In this document: positions 1 through 13,100 of the stretch, in pieces
How the letters are laid out: each line of letters opens with the position of its first letter
Position numbering within the stretch: the stretch's first letter is position 1
DNA from: Struthidea cinerea
Taxonomy: Eukaryota; Chordata; Aves; Passeriformes; Corcoracidae
Assembly (NCBI GenBank): GCA_013397865.1
Contig: VZTI01004805.1
Span: 526,794 to 590,793, forward strand
Direction of reading: 5' to 3'
Length of the DNA: 64,000 bases
Position numbers and translations under genes: made by a program
The notes under the pieces: generated by a model
Database searches by the model: none
Told to the model about the DNA's origin: nothing
Seen by the model: the letters and a program-made list of their open reading frames with translations, nothing else

Positions 1-1318
1 CCTCAGTTTTTCCTCAGGTGTTGTTAGGCTTACTACTTTAAGAACAAGTCTTGTTCCAGGTATCAATTTCTAGTTATTTAGCCCAAAATTAAGTATTTTA
101 ACATTAAGAGCTTTGAAAGACAATGAAAAACTTTGTGCCCTTGTTCAGTTTTCTATTTTCAGTGGCCTTTTTTAATTAACACTGAGTAAACGTTTACAAT
201 GAAGAAACCAATAAGCAAAGGAACATAGGTTTACACATTCAGGACTGTTGCTCTGTGAGTACAGGAAACTGGGAGCAGGAGTATAGTTGCCACTGTAGTG
301 AAGAGCCAGCAGAAAGAAAGATCCTAGGCATTCTCATCAGGAAGGGAAGTGAAGTAGAAATACACAGTAATGGGATCACAGACAAATTAATACAATTTAT
401 TAACAGCATATATTTATTAATAGCATACACAACTTATTAATAGCACAATAGCATATCTCACTGTATTTTTATCTTTCTTTTTACACCTGCTGTGCTCTCT
501 AGTGATGCCTCTGGGAATAGAAAGAGTTGTAACAAGTGCTGAATGAGGAATGGGAGTTTCTCTCCATTGAGATAAGCGTGCCTAGCTCCATTTGCTCCCT
601 TATACATTGCTCCCAGGGGCTGCTTCCCCTCAAAAGCACAAGAAGAGGCAAGGAGCAAGGGAATGCTAGGACGGCAGAGAAATAGAAACATTTTTCTGAA
701 GTGCTCCCTGTCACTGGAGTCTTCCAAAGACCCCAGGTTGCGTTAGATGCTTTGGAAAGTTGAAAAGTGACATTTCAGAGGAAGCGAGTGGGAGACAGAC
801 TGGAAAATCTCATCTCAGTTGTTGGTTCTGGGTTCTTGAAATTTTGGCACTGCTCTTAAAAATATGGCTCAAAGCTGTCTGGCAAACAAGAATATGATCT
901 TCTGAGAAGCATTGAGATTTTAGTTCTATATTGGAAATAAAACTTGGTTTTCTTGGAGGGTTATCAGATTGGGGTTGTGGGGCATTTCAGTTTTGCAGAA
1001 AGAAAAAAGTGGGCCAGATCTCACCTGTTATCACCTCCGTCCACCACTTTCTCTTCTCCTCCATCATTTTTGCTCCCTTTCTCTAGAAAAGGGCTCATAA
1101 ACTTAGGATAGAACTAGATATGACTTTCTGGGAAGTTTTCCTTTCACTCAGCCAGCATTTCCTCACTGCAGGAAAAAAATAATATCTGTCTAGCTCTAAT
1201 TTGGCTCTCACAAGTAAGGGAGTCATATTGACTCTTGGTATTTCACAGTTATCAATGAAAACAGGTTTTATGTAAGATAACTATGGGTTTATTATAAGAA
1301 AAAAAATAATGTCATTAC
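1..1318 (-). other. Start of intron 3 of the charged-N-terminus gene
   Basis: This follows the GTAATG donor of the third exon. I found no further exon that continues the frame before the window edge. The ORFs at 458-727 are in no supportable splice context. The region is otherwise non-coding with no repeat I can name. Confidence 0.5.
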
Positions 1319-1682
1319 CCTGATCCTGATTTCTTTTTGTCCTTTTTCTTCTTGTTGGCCTTCTCTTTTTTCCCTTTTTTATCAGCCTTTTTGTCCACTT
1401 TCTTCTCATTTTTATCTTTCCCACTTTTACCCCCTTTTTCATCTTCCTCTTCTTCATCATCTTCCTTGGATTTCTGATTTGCCTGGTTCTTTCTGGCTTT
1501 TGCAGGTTCCATATCAGAGTCACTGGCCTCATTTCCAGCTGCTCGTCCTCGTCTACGGTTTCTGTGCCTGCGATGCCCAGCTCTCCTTGACTCATCTTCA
1601 TCATCCTCATCCTCCTCATCACCATGCCTGTCTCTCCCTCTGGCGTGTCCCCTTCTGGTTCTTGGTGTTGCTCTCTTCCTCC
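1319..1682 (-). CDS. Third coding exon: alternating acidic, RG/RH-basic and lysine-rich tract; gene continues off the left edge
   Basis: This 364-base exon encodes residues 33-153 plus two bases of the next codon. In order it holds a basic stretch (residues 34-52), a run of Asp/Glu (about 54-63), a block of Arg, His and Gly (65-79), a second acidic run (about 107-114), and a Lys-rich tail with KKKKDKKK ending SGSG (about 116-153). It has no transmembrane segment or enzyme motif, so it should be a disordered cytoplasmic or nuclear leader. The donor is GG|GTAATG; an in-frame stop lies just inside the intron. The acceptor (AATAAAG|GG) has a weaker pyrimidine tract than exon 2. Long mixed acidic/lysine N-termini before the membrane domain occur in TMC1/TMC2 mechanotransduction channel proteins and also in CNG channels. 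I lean to TMC at roughly 0.35-0.4, because the diagnostic membrane exons are outside the window. Confidence 0.78.
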
Positions 1683-1823
1683 CTTTATTTGTGATTGATT
1701 TAAAAAGTTAAAAGCACATGAAAGAATGGGAATATGTTAGAAGGAGACCTTTCCTCCTCCTTCATTCTTATGAGTAATCAGAAAGCATCTGTGTCTGGCC
1801 TCAAAATAATCCACGTTACTGAC
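1683..1823 (-). other. Intron 2 of the charged-N-terminus gene
   Basis: This is a short 141-base intron that starts GTCAGT and ends AG on the minus strand. It is phase 1 and contains in-frame stops, so it cannot be retained as coding sequence. Confidence 0.7.
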
Positions 1824-1886
1824 CTGTTCCTTTGACAGTTTCTTCATTCTCAACTGCACTGCCTTCTTCATTGTCATCACTGCCAT
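1824..1886 (-). CDS. Second coding exon of the same minus-strand gene, acidic segment
   Basis: This 63-base exon encodes residues 12-32, an acidic and polar stretch starting DGSDDNEEGS. The acceptor is excellent: a long C/T tract ending TTTCACAG directly before the exon. The donor reads ACAG|GTCAGT at 1823. Reading through instead of splicing meets an in-frame TAA after two more codons, so the donor is needed to keep the frame open. It enters with one base borrowed from exon 1 and leaves one base (G) that forms GGG with the next exon. Both junctions therefore agree in phase, which is unlikely by chance for such a small exon. The codon order and splice motifs are seen; use as a coding exon is inferred. 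Confidence 0.78.
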
Positions 1887-4800
1887 CTGTGAAATGAAAA
1901 GAAAGGCCAGTGTGTGTGAAGAGTAGATCAATCATTAGGAATGCAGGGGTTTCAAGAAATTCTTGGCAATTACTGCTTTGTATTTATTTACAAAATTTTA
2001 CCAACCCAGCTGTTTGGAACATGGCAAATAGTTTTCAAGAGGTAAGATGAAGACAGAAAAAACAGTTGCACTTTCCTTCAGCATTCAGGTAAATAAACCT
2101 CAAAGGGATGCCGGGAAGAACTCTTTCTCATGGAAGAAACATATAGGAAAGGAGAATGCTAAAAATACCCTAAAATTTGGAGAACAAGGATGAAAATGCT
2201 TCTGAGACAATTCTCTGCGATTTTCTTAAACATGAAAGATGAAGCACTGGCTGAGATTAAAAAATACTGAAAGAATCATTTTCTGATGTGACTGGAAGGC
2301 ATGAAGATCTAGGGCTGCAGCATAGCTGAAGAGAGCAGTTTCAGAAAAAAGAGGATACCTACTCTCAGTTCCAGCAACCAAATCTCTAAGCACAGTGACA
2401 AAACTTGATCCAGCTCACTTGTATGCTCTACCACAATCCTACCCTAACACACTACCACATGAGATGTTTTTAACATTGAAGGCTTTAGAGGGACAGCCTA
2501 TTTATAGAAGGTGGTAGTGAGTCTCCTTAGAAACATCTTTGGTTTGGAGCAGATCTCTTGCTTAATTTTTCATTCTCGATAAGTTCAATAAGAGACTGTG
2601 TCTGTGCTACCCATCAATAAGCAGAAAAGTATCCACGTCATTTTCCTGGTACACTTTAAAACTGCAATCATGGATTTATAGAGAATAAATTAAAGTACTC
2701 TCATATGTATTATATACATCATAATATCTAATTAATATCTAATTAATGTGCTCTTTGAATACATTAGTATGAACATATTACTTAACAGGTTGTTTCTGAA
2801 ACTGCTACTGATATTCCCTAGCGAAGTTTCTTCAGAAGCAATGTCTGAGAAGCCAGGTTCTAATGGGCTCTTTTGAGGTATCCTGGAGCTTTTACGTGTG
2901 GGAAAGCACTTTAGACACATCAGTGGTATTTATAGAAATAGTTGGTAGTAGGAAATTAATGAGAAGGCTAAGAGAGATTATCATGAAACAGTAGAAGTAG
3001 GTAGCAGTCATTCCACTCCTATATAATCTGCATGTTCCATGTGTACATTTTCCACCTTCCCCTCTGGACAGGTGATACCTATAGTTGCATTTTTCAGGCA
3101 AGAATCTGTAGGTGTCTTCCTTTTTCATTCATCGCTAACATTTCTGAATTTTTCTTTATATTCTTTCGTCACACATTCCCTGATTCCCCAATTTCTTCTA
3201 TAAATTTTACTAAGCCACTACTGACTCATTGAAAATTTATATACAAATTGGTTATTTAGGGACTGCTGTAGCAAACTATGAAGGGCAACTTCTTGGCTTT
3301 GCCTAGTATCAAAGAAAATGAGTAAAAGATGTAAGGCTGCAAACAAGAAGAAATCCAGGGTCTTGTTTCCCTATGTGCAGTAACAAGAAAAGTGTTATTA
3401 ACTAGAAATTAACCAGCATATTAAAACTGGGTCTAACTTCCGTACGCAAAACATTTAATTGTAATTAACACTTTCTACCATTTCTACAGCATCTGCACCA
3501 TCATTTTTAAGCTCATGCAAAAATATTGTCATTCGATATCACCATTGAAATGTGACAATAAGTGCTCCTTTGTTCTGCCTGGACACATACCTTCTGCTGC
3601 TGACAGTAACAGGATCTCCTGTGATAAAGACCATTGTGCTGCCATTGAAAGCTTGCAAAGATGAAGACAGACGCCTCTAAAGAGATACTTCACATGCAAC
3701 ACTAGGGCACTATTTCTTATCGAAACAAATGCTTTGGCTGATCTCCTATGGCCAAAGAGAAATTCCCAGAAAAGTACTTTATGGGTTAGAAGCTGGCCTC
3801 AGTGCAGAGTCTGATAAGCCCATACAACAAGCACACAAATGGAAGTTTATCATATATACTGAAACATGCATTAGCATGTTAGCACTTTAGTGAGGTGTAC
3901 CAAGCTTGAGCTGATATCACATTGACATAACAATGGCAGTGACAAGGGATTGTGAAACACAGGGACTTAGACAAGGTAGAAGGTAGCTGCTGGAGTCTGT
4001 TTAATTCTAGTAGCATAAGGATAACAACCTCACTACTCTGAAAATTTGAGATAAATTTCTAAGCTAGTTTACAGATTTCAGACTGCTTGAAAAAAACATG
4101 GAACACACTGCTAGGGTGAGTGTATCCTAATGTTAAATTCTGTCTGTTAAAGGTTTTTTCCATCTAAATTACCAGGCACATGAGCGATAAAGAACAATTT
4201 TTTAAAAAATAAAGAAAAAGCCTAAAATCAAACAGAAATAGGTATTGCCGCAGAACAAACCTAGAAAGCATGACCAGGGAATACATGGAATTATGCAGCT
4301 GAAAGTGGGTACTATAGACATGCCCAGCAAGAACTAGTGCAACTTCAAAATTTGTGTCTTCAAAGATTTAAAATCGTATCTCCAAACTGAACTCCACATA
4401 GAGATAAGCTGTGTTAATATGAACAGTTAGAGGTGTGTCCTTCTCATTCCAGCGTATCTACAAAATAAGAGACCTCTTCCACGTCTTTGGGTAGGACACA
4501 AATGCATGCGGAGGGCATTTTGCTGAAGCTCAAGGTAGAACTAAAAGTTATTGACTTGTGACAGCTGTGATAGCAGTTCATGTTGCTTAGAAGAGAAGAA
4601 AATCATTGAGGAGAGAGTTTGGAAGATCTTTACCACCCCTGAGAGCTGTCCTGAACCACATATGTGCATGGGCTGATGCAAGCTACACAGCCACCGCACA
4701 GTGCACCCACACTGCAGCTACCCGTGGCGACTTGCATTTCAGACAAGCTGTATCAATAACTGTCTTTTTGTGTCTGTTTTGCATTTATTAGTGAAAGACC

Positions 4801-7800
4801 AGTGTTGATAGCTGGCTGGGTATTTGAGTAATAACAGAGAAATAAACATCACTGTATGTAACATCAATATTATTACCATCATCATCATCATCATTATTAT
4901 TAAGCTATTTCAGGTCATGAACTCCATGATACTTTTCAAAGAGGAAAACAGCGGGCTGGGCAGTTCACAATCCAGCAGTTCAGGTGCTTGTGTGAAAGCC
5001 TTTCTCAACGAATTATCGCAGAAGCATTTTAACACCACACAAACTATGCTTCATGGTGACGCTATATCAAAATGCAGTTTAGCACTTAATTTAAATGTTC
5101 TGCTATAAACCACAACGTAGAGAAACAGTAGAGTACATTCCTCAGGCACTGTATTAGTAACCTGAAGGAAGCTGAAATGCATATTTTATGCTTTGGATTG
5201 TTAAAGTTAAATTGTAGTATTCGTTGCAGGAACAAAATCCTCACTCTATGGGGAAATCATACACTGAGGGAATATTTAAACAGACCATGTGATCCCACTT
5301 ATTGAAAGTTCAGTGAATCCTCCTGTAAAAATAACTAAGTATCACAAAAGCACTGTCTAGAATTACTAATTTTTCCAGAAAAGGGTTGATAGAACCCCTT
5401 ATCTTCACAGCATTAATATTCATAGAGCTAATTGCAGCCTTTGACTCAGCTAACTTGAGTTAGTGTGACCCAGAGCAAAAGCTCAACTTCTACATCTTCC
5501 AGGATACATCATCTTGTCCTAATGACAGTATATTCACATATGTATCATTCAGTATATTTGAAGATATAGTCCATAAGTCCTTTTACTCCAGGAAATCCAA
5601 TCACTTTCTTATTTTTTTTTCACAGTTGTTTAAGGGAAACTTTCTCATCTTTCTAGATTAAGGGCAGCGATAGTGTAATCTAAGTAAGGTATCGTTTTAC
5701 CTGAAGTCTTATTTAGACTATAGCCATAAGTAAGACTACAAGACTTAAAGAAGGTGTCCTGAGTATGGGCTCAGACTAACCTGCAAGTCACAGCCACAAG
5801 GCCGAATATCAGACAGCTCGGGAGAGTGCTCCAAACATTGACATGTTGGCTGCTGAGGAAAGTAAGGACAGAGAAAAAATGCATAACACCATAGTCTTTG
5901 TTCTATGAGGTGTCTATTTAATAGATCATAAGTAGAACATGTTTTATCCTTACCTTGTTTTCCCAAGTTGTTTGTACACCTTCTATCGGAAGCTACTACC
6001 CAGATTTCATGCTTTGGATGTTTTTAAAACTTATTCTATACTGACATAGTTTTCAGGATCTTTCACTGTGAGAGGGATAATAATTCTGGAAACTAACTCT
6101 TACAACATGGCCCATTCTTGTAATATCTGTGCTCCCACTATGACTGTGTGAAGTTGACTGTTGCTAAGCAATTCTGCATTTTGGGGCTACAAGAATTCAG
6201 TGGAATGCAAAGTAATCAGTATATCAAAAAATGTGTCTTTTTATATATGCTATAAAATAAATTTCTATTTAATTAATTAATTGTCAAGCCAATGAAATGG
6301 ATCATCTACCAACAGAGCCTTGTAAGCAATTACTGTGTTCTTCTCTGAACTGGACCATGACTTTTCAGTGCTGGAAAGACACCAGCCTACACAGATAATT
6401 AACTGAGTGTCCAGCACGAGGAAATGTCAGAAATGCAAGACTGTATTAGACAATAAATGCCTGGCAGGTACTAGTCAAAAACAGGGAAGAGTTTTGTAAT
6501 ATTCAGTCCTACATATTAACACACATTTCCAAATTATTCTTTCTGATCATTGAAATATGAGAGTTATCTCACAACGCTTCTGTAACAATAAATATCACTA
6601 GAAGTAACAGCTGTGAAATACACCAGAAATCAAACATCAAGGTATCACAGAAAGCCCGTTGCAAAAGTGAATTAGTGCAGACTTCAACATCCAAGATTTG
6701 AGACCGTAACACTGGAGACCCCATACTCTTAGTCTCTTTCCAGACTTTGGGAAGAACACCTTGGCCCACCTTGGGCAGAAAAGAAGAGAGCTTGAAACAC
6801 AGAAATCTCAAATAAAAATTACATTTATAGAGCAACCATAGCACTCAGTATTTGAGACCATGCTTTATTTTTCCTCTGTTTTTCCCAGTAAGCATCACAA
6901 ATTTTACTTCCAATGAACAGAACTAAAAATTACACAACTCAAAAAATGTATCCTGACCAGCAATAGCTATGATTTTATAAAGTAAAATAATAATTACTAC
7001 TCAGCTACACAGAAACTGGCTAATATATTGCTTATGTTTCCCACCTAATTTGGCAATATCATAAATACTAAAGTAGGCAGAATATTTATGCTGCAATGTC
7101 ATAATGACACCAAGGTCTTGGAAGGCTTACTAGTCTTAATGTACATGCTGTGCCCTGAAAACCTATATGCCTGAAGAGTTTCCAGAAATTGTCTCAGGGG
7201 AAATGAGTTTTCCCTCTATGTAGCAAAGAAAATTTGCCCACTTAATTGTAACCCACTCAGTATTCGAAAACTGCACCTGGGCACCACAGGGAGCAAATGA
7301 AATCCATTCAATTCACATAAATAGCTCATTTCTTCTCCACTGGTAAGAAATAATTACTGCTTTTCTACTGAAAGGACAGAGACTGAGCTAACATAGGTCA
7401 TGTTGACACTGTAGCTAGCATCGGGTACATCATCTGATTACATTCTCCTCTTTCCAATTTCCTTCTGGGCTGTACTCACACATGGCAAGGTTTGAGCTGT
7501 CTCTCAGTTTGTGGGTCAAGACTTCTCCTAGGCTAATCTTCCCTTCAGGGATAAATAAGTTGTTTATTGCTTGATTTCAGTGCAAGTATTCTAGGCCAAA
7601 TCTGATTTTACTGTTACAAAGCTTACAAAAGGTAGAGGAGGAAGACAATCAAGTGAGAAGCCCCTCAGTATTTCACCCCCTTCAGGGAGACATGCACAAA
7701 AGTTTCCAGGCCTCTTTATCTTACTCCATCTCTTTGGATACACCTACACTCCCCTGCCTGTGCCTGACAAAGACCTACCTTGAAGTGTTTTGCCTTATCC

Positions 7801-10073
7801 AAGGCTAGAGAGCTGACAAACTTGCAGGACCCTTTGCTTACTGCAATAAAACAACAAGGAGACATGACACTTGCTTTTGGTCTTCATCACACAAGGATGT
7901 GGTGGTGGGCAATTTTTCATTCTTGTTGCAGTCTTTACTGCAAGAATTAGGGTCAGAACACTAAGTGTTCAGTGCACTCTGAGAAGTCTGAGACTGCAGT
8001 AAACCATACCAATCCGGCTTTTCCTGGTTCTGAAATGGGATTTATTTAGCTCATTGTCATTCACTAATAATACTGTTAAAATGGGAAGAATTCTTGATAA
8101 TATGGCGAAAAGACTTTATGTTCAAGTTGAAAATTAAGGGTTCTTAGTGAATCTGAAGTAAATTTTATTTTTTGCTATCTCATGAGAAGAAAGCTCTTTT
8201 AAGGTTGATAACCAGAGCTGACCAGCTCATCACATATTCTTTTTACTATATTTAGAAGGTAATAGGCAACTGCTCCCTTTCAGAAATCCACTCCGAAGAT
8301 TTTTAGCCGAGGTTGTCTTTTCCTGTGTGAGATGCCAGGAACAATGAATTCACATTCATGAACTCAGGCTAATGAATCATACACCTTCTACTACCTTAGA
8401 CTTAGCAGCGGGCATGTTATGACGTGGGAAGAATCACCAAGCCGAGAATGGTTTCACTGGTGAAAAAGATATCAAAAAGCAAAAATGCATTATTTGAAAG
8501 TGTTGCAAGAATATTCCTCAGGAGTGTCAGCAGTGATGAAACAAAACCTCCTGGAAAGAAACTGCAACTAGATTAGTTCCTGAGCTCTGTGCTATACAAC
8601 TCCATCCCTTGGACCTTTTTAAGTAAGAAGTGGATTAAGAACTGCATTCTGAAAGTGTCTCATAGTTACTTGTAATGGAGTTTTCAAGTGTTCTGAAATC
8701 AGAATGCAGTCCTACGTTTACTCACATGATCTCACCTCCACATACACACATAACTGTCATTAAGATTGTTAGATTTTATTGTAAATTATATATACAAGAT
8801 AAATGTTCATAAAAAAAAGTGTCAAAGAGTGGTCATGATTCAGCAACAAAATTCTTTACCTTCTCCAGGTGAAAAGTGTGCAGCATTGGCTTGCCTTGGG
8901 AATTATATCCTCTATGATTTGAATTAATAATAAAGTCAATGAATCACAACACAAGGCAAATCAGTCAGCTACTTTCAAGTAAAAGGCAGATGTTTATGGC
9001 AAACTTAGAACCCTTTTAGTCTTAGAATTCATTCATTATAAATGCATATAAAAATACATATGTTCTTTGGTTGTGCTCACAATGTTTCTTATGGAGATAA
9101 AAATTCTTTTGTAGCCATTAAGGATTTTCCCTATGCTGCATTAAATTCTTTGATTCTCTTGTGTCAAAATGAGATCCATTAGCATATACTGCTTGAAAAT
9201 TAAATTGGTCAGTAAAGGGTCATGTAGCAAAAAAATCGAGGTGAAGAAAAATAACAGAGGAGCTCAGACAATAAAAGGAAAGAAAATAGGAAGGATTTTT
9301 AAAATGGACGGTGTGTTATACTCTGTCAAAATGCTCAGCAGTCCCTTCTGCTGTTTTCTGTAGTAGTAGAACATATTTTATTACTATTGAGTGCTACGAT
9401 TATGGATTAAAAATCTAGAAAGCCCTGGTTTGTAGTACCAGCCCTGGTACTTAACAAGACCTAAAGAATAAGGTCCCTGGCAATTTTCTTCCATGCTGAA
9501 GATAAGAAATATCGTGTTTGTTGCATACAACAGAGGTGTCTGGTTTAGAAAGAGTAGTACTGCTCATGAGAGCTGAGAGCACTTCCCATACTAGACTTGC
9601 CTTGCACATTGCCAGTATAAGCCATAAGCCATTATTATCCTACAAAAACCTTTCTTAGATCCAGAACAGTATAGTATCACTATGGAAATATTGTTAATCT
9701 TACTGTGAAGAATGTTTGACATTTCATAATAAATATTGGAAGCTGTAAGAAAAGGAGGCATTGTTTTTGTGCACCTTAGAGAAGCCACAAAATAGCACTG
9801 TTTTCCTAGTCTTCCCTACAAACTACATATAAATGTAAGCCAAGTAACAGGGCTGTGGTCACAATCTTTTGATTTACCAATCAGTGGGAAGCCACACTAC
9901 CACGCCACAACGAGTCAACTTCCAAATAAAACACATTTCTGAACAAAAGAGAACAAATATGAACTAACAAGATTTCATATAAAAAGAAGTAGAAAAAACA
10001 AAACTTGAACACTGTTGAGCTACATGCAGAAAATGAGTACGTGCTTAAGTTGCATAATTATATTTGTAATTAC
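1887..10073 (-). other. Intron 1 of the charged-N-terminus gene, repeat-poor
   Basis: This intron of about 8.2 kb runs from GTAATT at 10073 to CAG at 1887. It is AT-rich and holds only scattered short ORFs with no coding signal. I recognise no CR1 or LTR copy in it, unlike the sequence to the right of the gene. A small ATC/ATT microsatellite lies at 4877-4902. Confidence 0.6.
4877..4902. repeat. ATC/ATT trinucleotide microsatellite
   Basis: Tandem CATs change into ATTs (about five CAT units, then three ATT units). It lies within intron 1 and is a simple repeat. Confidence 0.8.
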
Positions 10074-10140
10074 CGTTTCCTTCTGTTGACTTGTCCTGTT
10101 TGGTCATTGTGATATTTCACAGGGCTGCTGCAGGCGCTGC
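10074..10140 (-). CDS. First coding exon of a charged-N-terminus protein (5'UTR plus start codon)
   Basis: The start codon is at 10107-10105 with A at -3, a favourable context. It opens MTKQDKSTEGN and leaves one base (G) before a donor reading G|GTAATT at 10073. Upstream on the minus strand, a pyrimidine-rich stretch ending TTTAG gives an acceptor at 10141-10142. The exon would therefore carry 33 bases of 5'UTR (10108-10140) and 34 coding bases, with at least one more non-coding first exon further right that I could not locate. The call rests on phase: the leftover G completes a GAT codon with the first bases of the next exon at 1886. The reading frame is seen directly; the splicing is inferred. 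The protein family is not established (see the exon at 1319-1682). Confidence 0.75.
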
Positions 10141-13100
10141 CTAAACAGGAGAGCGTCTGGAGGCTGAGTGGTTCAAGATGAAGCATACCACAATATCATC
10201 CTCTTTGTCACTGAACAGGTGGTGCTGGTGAAGTTTCACTCACTGAAATACAAGAAGATACTAATTTCGTAAGTGATGAATCTTTCATGAATGTTTAGTT
10301 TACTATTTAGGTTTGGCATGCTAGGATTAAAAGAATCAAAGTAGTTATTCACCTTCTTTATTATTATTGCTGAAAAAACTTCTGCAATGTACTTAATTAT
10401 GACTAACCCTAATGTTTAAGTGCTTAAGTGCCTTACTGAGGAAGAAGGTTGCACAACGTCCACGCGAGTATGCTCTCATGCTGTACACAGACCTACAGGT
10501 CTGCATGTGGAGGAAGTTATGTAGATAATTTTCTGTCAGAAAAGTCAGTTTTTACCTTAGACATGCTTAAAATGCATAGCTTTAATAGAACAGCCTGACA
10601 CTGATTTAAAAAATCTTAGCAAAATTAGCCAGATACTGATATATCTGTTGGTTTACATTTGCATCTCCTTGCAGTTCCATTAAGACTCTTACTTCTGCCT
10701 TTATATGCAGATATTACACCCTAAGTTTACCAGTTTTACCCAGACTGGCCTTCTATCTAAATTAAAGTGAAAGAAAGACAAAATGTAATTTGCAAGACAA
10801 GTCAGGCTTGGAAGTAAAAATCTGAAAGAATACGTTGCAAATAAAACAACAATAAATGCAATTCTTGCACTAAGTATTTGTATTTAACTAGATAATTCCA
10901 TCATAACTTCTCTTTTGAAATTCTTTCAGTGTGACCCAGCTGGAAAAAGGTGTAAGCACCTGCAGAATAGCCTACCTTCTCAGATGTTCCTGAGTGGTTT
11001 CTGGATCCTCTTACACACACAGCTATGAAAGCCATTTCTTTTTCTTTGGAGCTGTCATTCAGGTGTCTGAAGGAAGTTTATCTGGAAACTAATCCAGTGA
11101 TGCTAGCTACCTTACCTTTCCATTTTCAAGCTTTAGCATTGGGCTGGGGGTTGTTTCGTTTTGTTTTGAAACATATGCCTATTTCTGTTAGAACATTAAC
11201 ATTGTATATTTGAAATATTCTCAAAGAGATTAAGCTTGCCTTTACAATTATAAGAGTCCCTGTGCTATAAAACATGTTTTCTGAACTAGTATTATTTCCT
11301 TTTGCTGCATTCTTATATTAGTCATTGCATAACATCCTAGATCCTGTGGTTTCATGTACTCGGAAAAGACTTCTAATACAAAATAAGAAATTTAAGAAAA
11401 CATTCAAATAATCTCTGAATATCCCTAGTTAGACTATGTTTCAGATATTCAGAAAATTAATAATCCTGTTCTAAAAATTCAGTTGGTTGACTTCTGTGCT
11501 TCTTTAATAAAAGAAAGAAGAACATCTTGGGAAGAATGATGAGCATGGGTTTGCAAGCATTTGCGAAAAGAAGCAGTCAAAAAATTCTAACAAGGTATTC
11601 TGTAGTTGCTGTCAAAATGGGACAATAGCGCTGGTCCCATAAGCCTTCTCCAGAATTTAAAGTTAATAAAACTCAGGTCTATTAGCCCCATTGGAAAATA
11701 TTTTACTAGATGTATGAAAAGGAAAGGGACGTATATTGAGGGCTGATTTATCAATCTTACCCTAAAAAAGGACAAAACATGAAAATCAGAGATGCAAAGG
11801 CAGTATTTACAAAGATACATAAACAAAAGAATTAAAGTCATATACACAGTCTGCATGCAGTCTGTGGGTAAATATTTGCTATGACATATGTGAGTTGCAC
11901 ATTCCATTTAATTTGTTTCTCAAGGTGTCCTTACACAGTCAGCAATCAGATTTCATTAAGTACTTTTATCACAGTACGACTTGTTAGTGTTTCCAGTCTG
12001 GTTTGTAGTCTATATTTGTGGCTGTAGAGCTAAATGTTTCTTTAAGTTCCCCTACTTGCTGCCCTCGTCAATGTGCCACTGTGGGGCTGCAGACTGGATC
12101 ACTAATCAAAGCAAATAATCGATTTCTTAAGTCAGCTTAGTGCAGTGATCCCATCCACAGCATGGTCCACAAACAACTGTGTTAGCACAGAAGAGGTAGT
12201 CAAATTTTAACATGATGTGGGAAAGGGCAGCCAGGGTCAGGAGACAGGAAGAGGCTGCAAACCTTTGAAGACAGACTTGTCACTGGAGCTAACACAGCAA
12301 GGAGATATGTGCTAGATTTCCCTTTACCCTGGAAGTTCAAATACTAATCAGAGATTGAGAACAGTCTTCGTTTACACTAGATTCTCTTTACAGCACACAA
12401 GGCTTGAAAGACAAAAAACCCAAAAGCAAAAACCCCAAAAAAACCAAACCAAACCAAATAAACAAACTAAAACCCAAACAAAAAAACAAAAAGACCCCAA
12501 ACAACTTTAACTTAGTTCTATACAATAGCAATTAAATCAGAACAATACAGAATGCTATTAATTAATAAAAAAAATACAAAAATAGCTCCCGAGCAGACAG
12601 GTTTAGAGAACTGGCCTTAGTCCTGACCGAGTTTGTTGAAAACTGTGAAAGTTTCCATTGTTGGCAATCATGTCACATTTTATTCCCTTTGTTCAAATCT
12701 GCATCTCTTTGTCAAAAACACTTACTATATATTCCAAGAGCTGCAGTATGCATGGCAGGCAAAAGCTGAGGATGGAAATGCACAATTATCTCTACCTCAG
12801 CTGAAAACCCATAATGAAGGAGAAGTGGAAAGTACCACTCTGCATACCACTGAAGTGATAACCCATTTGATAGTCATCTGCCAAACAGATAAATCTATTC
12901 AGGCAAAAGAGCGATGACACCAAAGAATGACGACTTAAGTAAGTTTTGTACAAACATTAATGCCTCAGTAAATCTGCAAGTGTCAATTTTGCTTTTAAAC
13001 AGCTTTTAAGTTACAGTGCCACAACCTTTGCACAAAGATCCACTGTAATTTCCTTCTTCACACTTCTACATAGAAGCTGTAAACACTTTGTGCAACCATG

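Noticed and set aside
1281..1625. 114-codon minus ORF in another frame of the third exon
   Set aside because: It is a frame shadow of the lysine/glutamate-rich exon at 1319-1682; the in-phase frame joins the upstream exons.
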